Below, piece by piece: positions 7,293 to 10,293 of a stretch of 10,293 bases of DNA. Below the pieces are notes generated by a model that had not been told where the DNA came from, made no database searches, and worked only from the letters and a program-made list of their open reading frames with translations. Position 1 is the first letter of the stretch. Every line of letters starts with the position of its first letter. A program made the position numbers and the translations under genes. Source of the DNA: an uncultured Clostridia bacterium (lineage in GTDB: Bacteria > Bacillota_A > Clostridia > Oscillospirales > Acutalibacteraceae); contig CALAEU010000283.1 of NCBI GenBank assembly GCA_937891215.1, positions 1 through 10,293 on the forward strand, in the 5' to 3' direction.

Positions 7293-7327
7293 TTGCTAGT
7301 GTGGCTAGTATGGCTAGTTGCTAGTAT
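7290..7327 (+). repeat. CTAG-rich tandem repeat beginning at the prmA stop codon
   Basis: Successive units read TAGTTG, CTAGTGTGG, CTAGTATGG, CTAGTTG, CTAGTAT. CTAG occurs at 7296, 7305, 7314 and 7321, so the spacings are 9, 9 and 7 bp, and the first unit (7289/7290) is 7 bp before the first CTAG. The prmA TAG stop is the first unit. The array fills most of the 48-nt gap to the next start codon and ends just before its ribosome binding site (AAGGAG, 7331-7336). It encodes nothing obvious. Confidence 0.7.
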
Positions 7328-7340
7328 CAAAAGGAGAAAA

Positions 7341-7742
7341 ATGGAGAAGTTTATTGTAGCAACAGAAGAAAAATCGTGGTGGATAATTCTTGCACTAATG
7401 GCTGTTTTATTTTTATTTGGAGCTTTTGCTGAATTTTTAAGACGAACAAAATTCAAAGAGGATTATATTAAGTTCCTTCCACTTGTTTACACAATTGGTT
7501 GTGGTGGTTTTTCACTTGTATGGAGTCTGATTTTTGTTTGGTGGCTCGCTTTGCCAATATGCATAGGTTGGATTTTTTTCACAAGGATGGAAGAAAAGGC
7601 AGATATTTTAAAATATTTCAGAAATAAAAGTGAAACAGTCGAAGACTACAAACCTTACCAGTCAAATCTATTCGCAATGTGTTCGAGTGCATTTTTGTCT
7701 TATATGATAGGTGTAATAATTCAATTTTATTTTGATTTATAA
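7341..7742 (+). CDS. Small multi-pass membrane protein, unknown function
   Basis: I do not recognise this 133-residue protein. It has three or four hydrophobic segments: about 13-31 (WWIILALMAVLFLFGAFA), 45-80 (probably two passes, rich in Trp: WSLIFVWWLALPICIGWIFF), and 109-130. Between them are a basic patch (FLRRTKFKEDYIK) and a charged stretch (RMEEKADILKYFRNKSETVEDYK). No catalytic or transporter motif is visible. The ATG at 7341 follows AAGGAG by only 4 nt, a short spacing. A TTG at 7293 in the same frame would translate the CTAG repeat into a hydrophobic run and is not believable. It lies 17 nt before another membrane gene and shares the unit with prmA, but no link to L11 methylation can be read. 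Confidence 0.7.
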   Translation: MEKFIVATEEKSWWIILALMAVLFLFGAFAEFLRRTKFKEDYIKFLPLVYTIGCGGFSLVWSLIFVWWLALPICIGWIFFTRMEEKADILKYFRNKSETVEDYKPYQSNLFAMCSSAFLSYMIGVIIQFYFDL

Positions 7743-7758
7743 TTTTAAGGAGAAAATA

Positions 7759-8283
7759 ATGAAATTACCATTTCCAAGTTACCAGACAACATTCACTTGC
7801 GATTGCACAATGCAAGAAGCAACTAAGAAAATTCAGGATTGTGTAGCAGAAAATTCTAAAGAAATGAAAATAAAAAGTTCAGAGTATGATGGTGTACAGA
7901 AATTTGTCATAAAAACAAGTACAGGCTCGGTTTTTATGCACAATTCTTTCTCACCTGCAATTTATATATCATTAAGCTCATTAGGTGGGAAAACTGGTGT
8001 TAATTTGATTTTTGAACTTCCAAAATATGCAAAATTATTTACAAGATTTTATATTTGCTTGTGCTTGGTTTTTGCAGTTTTTATGTTTTTAGATTCAATA
8101 ATAAAAAACGAATATGCAGATTTCTTGTGGAACTTTCTTCCGGTTGTATTTTGTCTGTATTGTTATTTTTTGAGTTTGTTCGGTTTGCCGTTTATCTTCG
8201 CAGGGCAAACTAAAACTCATTCTACAAAGTTTAGATTACCATTACAACGGCAAGGACTTTTTACCACAGTTGCAAAGAGTTAA
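7759..8283 (+). CDS. Membrane protein with cytosolic N-terminal domain, unknown function
   Basis: I cannot name this 174-residue protein. Residues 1 to about 92 look like a small mixed alpha/beta soluble domain with no signal peptide. Two hydrophobic segments follow (about 95-113 and 123-146), and then a polar basic tail. The pattern HNSFSPAIYISLSSLGGKTGVNLIFELPKYAKLF (61-94) is loosely reminiscent of small membrane proteins in Clostridia and Bacteroidetes with an 'NSF-P-IY' strand just before a hydrophobic pair; this is a weak memory-based impression. AGGAG (7748-7752) lies 6 nt before the ATG at 7759, which decides the start over a GTG- or TTG-type extension. It is the last gene of the unit, with an intrinsic terminator 35 nt downstream. 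The stop TAA sits in a 7-bp palindrome (GAGTTAA, 5-nt loop, TTAACTC, 8277-8295). Confidence 0.7.
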   Translation: MKLPFPSYQTTFTCDCTMQEATKKIQDCVAENSKEMKIKSSEYDGVQKFVIKTSTGSVFMHNSFSPAIYISLSSLGGKTGVNLIFELPKYAKLFTRFYICLCLVFAVFMFLDSIIKNEYADFLWNFLPVVFCLYCYFLSLFGLPFIFAGQTKTHSTKFRLPLQRQGLFTTVAKS

Positions 8284-8317
8284 GTACTTTAACTCAAAAA
8301 AAGAATGATATACAAAG

Positions 8318-8341
8318 CCTGACCATAACAGTCAGGTTTTT
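8318..8341 (+). terminator. Intrinsic terminator closing the tcdA-yhaM-prmA unit
   Basis: CCTGAC (8318-8323) and GTCAGG (8331-8336) form a 6-bp GC-rich stem with a 7-nt loop, followed by five Ts (8337-8341). Allowing a G-U pair, the AAA/TTT flanks extend the stem to about 10 bp. Position just after the last gene and the typical shape make this a good call. Confidence 0.82.
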
Positions 8342-8380
8342 GTTTCATTTTTACATACTTGTTAATTTAAATGCACTCTG

Positions 8381-8520
8381 ACGGGCGACCAAAGGTCTGC
8401 CCCTACCATAGTGGGAGCTGATTTTCCTTTCATTTGTAGCAATTAAATTTATTTGGTGCCTTATAAATGAATGGACAAATTTACCTATATCATCGTAGGG
8501 GCAGACCTTTGGTCGCCCGT
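8381..8520. mobile_element. MITE-like element with perfect 26-bp inverted repeats
   Basis: Positions 8381-8406 and 8495-8520 are exact reverse complements over 26 bp; the left arm begins ACGGGCGACC and ends GCCCCTAC. Each arm is itself nearly palindromic (GGGCGACC, AAA, GGTCTGCCC, one extra base), so each can fold alone or the two can pair across an 88-nt centre. The arms are much richer in G+C than their surroundings, which suggests they arrived from elsewhere. There is no transposase and no clear target-site duplication: only CACT/AGTG remnants flank the arms. I recall similar GGGCAGACC-type palindromes as dispersed repeats in Clostridia, but cannot check this here. Confidence 0.6.
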
Positions 8521-8596
8521 AGTAGTGATAATCAGATTTAATAAAGAAAAAACCAATCGAGTGTAATGCGTAAAATGATAGCGAAGCCCTAATTTC

Positions 8597-8617
8597 TGTT
8601 TCCTGCTTCCTGTTTCC
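8597..8617 (+). repeat. Three-unit heptad tandem repeat (TGYTTCC)
   Basis: Units are TGTTTCC (8597-8603), TGCTTCC (8604-8610) and TGTTTCC (8611-8617), in exact 7-bp phase with a single T/C variation. This matches the period and one-base variability of the array near 2695, although the sequence is unrelated. It is not translated in any credible gene. Confidence 0.7.
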
Positions 8618-8634
8618 TTTAATATTGAATAAAC

Positions 8635-8692
8635 AAAAAGCATTTTTCATATAGTTTACTTAAAGGAGTGAACTTTATGAAAAAATGCTTTT
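8635..8692 (+). promoter_or_regulatory. Inverted repeat able to sequester the carboxypeptidase start codon
   Basis: AAAAGCATTTTTCAT (8636-8650) pairs with ATGAAAAAATGCTTTT (8677-8692) over 15 bp with one bulged A. The paired right arm includes the ATG and the first codons of the carboxypeptidase gene. The 26-nt loop holds the ribosome binding site AAAGGAG (8662-8668). It would matter only if transcription starts upstream of 8635. A TATAGT at 8650-8655 with TTGAAT at 8625-8630 (19-bp spacer) is a weak alternative promoter that would leave the left arm out of the RNA. Confidence 0.4.
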
Positions 8693-9912
8693 CTTTATTT
8701 TTATCAACAATTTTTATATTTCAATTAATAATAACCGCCAACGCAAAAACAGTCACAAAAGAGAATGAAGATGTTACCCCTGTTTTTAACTCGGTTACTA
8801 CATCACAAAATAAAACATCAAAAGAGAAGTTACCCATTGAAATCAAAGCAAAATCGGGGATTTTAATGGATGTAACAACTGGTAAAGTACTTTTAGAATA
8901 TAATGCCGATGAAAAATTATTTCCTGCATCAGTTACAAAAATAATGACAATGCTTCTTGTTGTAGAAGCAATTCAGGACGGTAAAATTGCCCTTACAGAT
9001 GTTGTCGTGTGTAGTGAAAATGCATCAAAAAAAGGTGGCTCACAAATATGGCTCGAACCAGGCGAAGAAATGACAGTTAATGATTTATTAAAAGCCACCG
9101 CTATTGGTAGTGCTAACGATGCCGCTACACTTTTAGGTGAATATATTTCCGGTAGTGAAGAAGCATTTATTTCTTTAATGAATGAAAGAGCAAAAGAACT
9201 GGGAATGAATAACACTCATTTTGAAAACGCAACTGGTCTTGATGATACAACAGATACCCATTTAACTACTGCAAGAGATATTGGTATTATGTCAGTGGAA
9301 CTTATGAAACACGATTTGATACAGGATTACACAACTGTCTGGATGGATTCTTTAAGAAATGGTGAAACCGAACTTGTAAACACAAATAAACTTGTTCGTT
9401 TTTATAGTGGTACTACAGGTATAAAAACTGGTACAACAAGTAAAGCAGGGTGCTGTGTTTCTGCTTCTGCTAAACGCGATAATCTTCATTTAGTTGCAGT
9501 TGTATTGGGTAGTGGTAACAGTAATGACCGTTTTGAAACTGCAAAAACAATGCTGAATTACGGTTTTGCAAATTATACAGTTACAGAACTTAAAATAGAT
9601 GAAACTGTTTTCAGCAATGTAGAAGTTCTTGGTGGCGAAACCAAATCTGTTAAGCCTTATATTAAAGGCGATACAACAATTCTTCTTAAAAAAGGCGATG
9701 TTGAAAAATTAGAACAGACTGTTACATTAGTAGAAAATGTTCAGGCACCTGTAACTAAAAATCAAAAACTGGGTAGTGTGAAATTTACATTAGCAGGGGA
9801 ATGTGTTGCAGAATTTCCACTTTTAGCAGCAAATGAAGTAAAAAAACTTACTTTCGGTACATCATTAAAAAGAATACTACATTTTTTAGCGTGTGGTGAA
9901 AAAATTGGTTAA
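8677..9912 (+). CDS. D-alanyl-D-alanine carboxypeptidase (peptidase S11, DacA/DacF-like PBP)
   Basis: A secreted low-molecular-mass penicillin-binding protein that removes the terminal D-Ala of peptidoglycan stem peptides and so limits cross-linking. The 411-residue precursor has a signal peptide (MKK start, hydrophobic core 5-20, likely cleavage after A-N-A at 23). The catalytic domain follows, with S85-V-T-K88, S145-A-N147 and K250-T-G252, all canonical for S11. About residues 305-395 form the usual beta-rich C-terminal PBP5 domain, and the final LKRILHFLACGEK could be an amphipathic membrane-anchoring helix. AAAGGAG (8662-8668) lies 8 nt before the ATG at 8677; a GTG at 8668 overlaps this site and is rejected. 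It appears to be transcribed alone. I cannot tell vegetative DacA from sporulation DacF types. Confidence 0.93.
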   Translation: MKKCFSLFLSTIFIFQLIITANAKTVTKENEDVTPVFNSVTTSQNKTSKEKLPIEIKAKSGILMDVTTGKVLLEYNADEKLFPASVTKIMTMLLVVEAIQDGKIALTDVVVCSENASKKGGSQIWLEPGEEMTVNDLLKATAIGSANDAATLLGEYISGSEEAFISLMNERAKELGMNNTHFENATGLDDTTDTHLTTARDIGIMSVELMKHDLIQDYTTVWMDSLRNGETELVNTNKLVRFYSGTTGIKTGTTSKAGCCVSASAKRDNLHLVAVVLGSGNSNDRFETAKTMLNYGFANYTVTELKIDETVFSNVEVLGGETKSVKPYIKGDTTILLKKGDVEKLEQTVTLVENVQAPVTKNQKLGSVKFTLAGECVAEFPLLAANEVKKLTFGTSLKRILHFLACGEKIG

Positions 9913-9928
9913 AAAATACTTATAATAC

Positions 9929-9972
9929 TTGATTTTACAAGAGTTTTGTTGTAAAATGTTTTAGATTATGAT
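9929..9972 (+). promoter_or_regulatory. Possible thrC promoter and weak hairpin
   Basis: TTGATT (9929-9934) and TAAAAT (9952-9957) are 17 bp apart and make a plausible sigma-A promoter. A second choice is TTGTTG (9946-9951) with TATGAT (9967-9972) at a 15-bp spacing. The same stretch has an 8-bp perfect palindrome (TTTTACAA 9933-9940, TTGTAAAA 9949-9956), which is AT-only apart from one pair and lacks a good T tract, so it is a poor terminator. No T-box or riboswitch fits in the 82-nt gap. Confidence 0.35.
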
Positions 9973-9994
9973 TTGAATTATAGGAAGTGTTAAA

Positions 9995-10293
9995 ATGTTT
10001 TACACATCAACAAGAGATAATAGTGTAAAGGTAACTGCATCTAAAGCAATTACAGACGGAATTTCAAAAGATGGTGGGTTATATATCCCAACTGAAATTC
10101 CTGCAGTTTCATCAGATGAATTGAAATCACTCTGTTCAGTAGATTACAAAGAAAGAGCAAAAAGAATTTTAGGTCTCTATCTTACGGACTTTACAAAAGA
10201 AGAACTTGACTCTTGCGTTGAGGGTGCTTACAAAGATGGTAAATTCTCATCAAAAGATACAGCGCCAACAGTTAAATTGCACGATAATGTTAG
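9995..10293 (+). CDS. thrC: Threonine synthase, N-terminal part (3' end outside window)
   Basis: Threonine synthase converts O-phosphohomoserine to threonine with PLP, the last step of threonine biosynthesis in the cytoplasm. About 99 residues are visible and they match the N-terminal domain of the class found in many Clostridia: MFYTSTRDNSVKVTASKAI, then the ISKDGGLYIPTEIP signature, and a helical stretch ending PTVKLHDNV. The PLP lysine lies beyond the window. AGGAAG (9982-9987) is 7 nt before the ATG. The 82-nt gap from the carboxypeptidase gene suggests its own promoter. Confidence 0.9.
   Translation, partial: MFYTSTRDNSVKVTASKAITDGISKDGGLYIPTEIPAVSSDELKSLCSVDYKERAKRILGLYLTDFTKEELDSCVEGAYKDGKFSSKDTAPTVKLHDNV

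Larger units (their letters stand above)
8284..8676. other. Gene-free stretch of 393 nt
   Basis: No credible gene is seen. In order it holds a 7-bp palindrome over the upstream stop, the intrinsic terminator (8318-8341), the 140-bp inverted-repeat element (8381-8520), one AATGCGT heptad (8565-8571), a three-unit TGTTTCC-type heptad array (8597-8617), and the left half of a hairpin that can mask the next start codon (8635-8650). The only long open frame, on the minus strand at 8351-8650, is rejected because it runs through the repeats. Confidence 0.75.

Noticed and set aside
7293..7340. TTG-initiated N-terminal extension of the first membrane protein
   Set aside because: The extension is a translation of the CTAG repeat (LVWLVWLVAS), and the proper ribosome binding site lies just before the ATG at 7341.
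8277..8295. Palindrome over the stop of the second membrane gene as a terminator
   Set aside because: The stem is AT-rich and followed by A residues, not Ts, on the plus strand. The GC-rich hairpin at 8318-8341 is the better terminator.
8351..8650. Minus-strand open frame of 99 codons in the gene-free region
   Set aside because: It runs through both arms of the inverted-repeat element and the heptad array, so parts of its product are translated repeat. It has no convincing ribosome binding site and no family resemblance.
9913..9994. T-box or other riboswitch upstream of thrC
   Set aside because: The gap is only 82 nt, and neither a T-box sequence nor a terminator/antiterminator pair can be seen.

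Overview
The window reads as a chromosomal segment of a low-GC Gram-positive anaerobe, most likely an uncultured or gut-type member of the Clostridia. This is inferred from the strong A+T bias, AGGAG-type ribosome binding sites, AGA/ATA-rich codon use, and genes of Firmicute type (YhaM exonuclease, methionine gamma-lyase-family PLP protein, class B PBP, S11 carboxypeptidase). TGA, TAA and TAG all serve as stops, so the ordinary bacterial code applies. No phage, plasmid, CRISPR or defence genes are visible.

Layout. (1) Positions 1-2715, plus strand: the 3' two-thirds of a galactokinase, a GNAT acetyltransferase 1 nt later, and a PLP-dependent methionine gamma-lyase-family protein overlapping the GNAT gene by 14 nt. 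This is a tightly coupled operon with a strong hairpin inside the first codons of the GNAT gene. (2) Positions 2695-2991: a convergent intergenic region whose edges are inverted arrays of 7-bp repeats, with a bidirectional terminator in the middle. (3) Positions 2991-4595, minus strand: a class B penicillin-binding protein. (4) Positions 4616-8341, plus strand: an apparently complete five-gene transcription unit, bounded by a consensus sigma-A promoter (TTGACA-16 bp-TATAAT) and an intrinsic terminator. It holds tcdA (tRNA ct6A dehydratase), yhaM (3'-5' exoribonuclease), prmA (ribosomal protein L11 methyltransferase) and two small membrane proteins of unknown function. The first three genes are RNA/translation housekeeping. 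A CTAG-rich short repeat begins at the prmA stop codon. (5) Positions 8284-8676: 393 nt without a credible gene, holding the terminator, a MITE-like element with perfect 26-bp inverted repeats, and a third heptad array. (6) Positions 8677-9912: a secreted D-alanyl-D-alanine carboxypeptidase whose start codon can be folded into a hairpin. (7) From 9995: the start of threonine synthase, cut off by the window edge.

The genes are mostly ordinary housekeeping genes. The unusual material is between them. Several unrelated short tandem repeats share a 7-bp period, and three of them touch or contain the stop codon of the adjacent gene. There are also two inverted-repeat elements and two candidate RNA structures placed at translation starts. 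The two unknown membrane proteins downstream of prmA are the least explained coding content. I see no convincing new multi-gene system.
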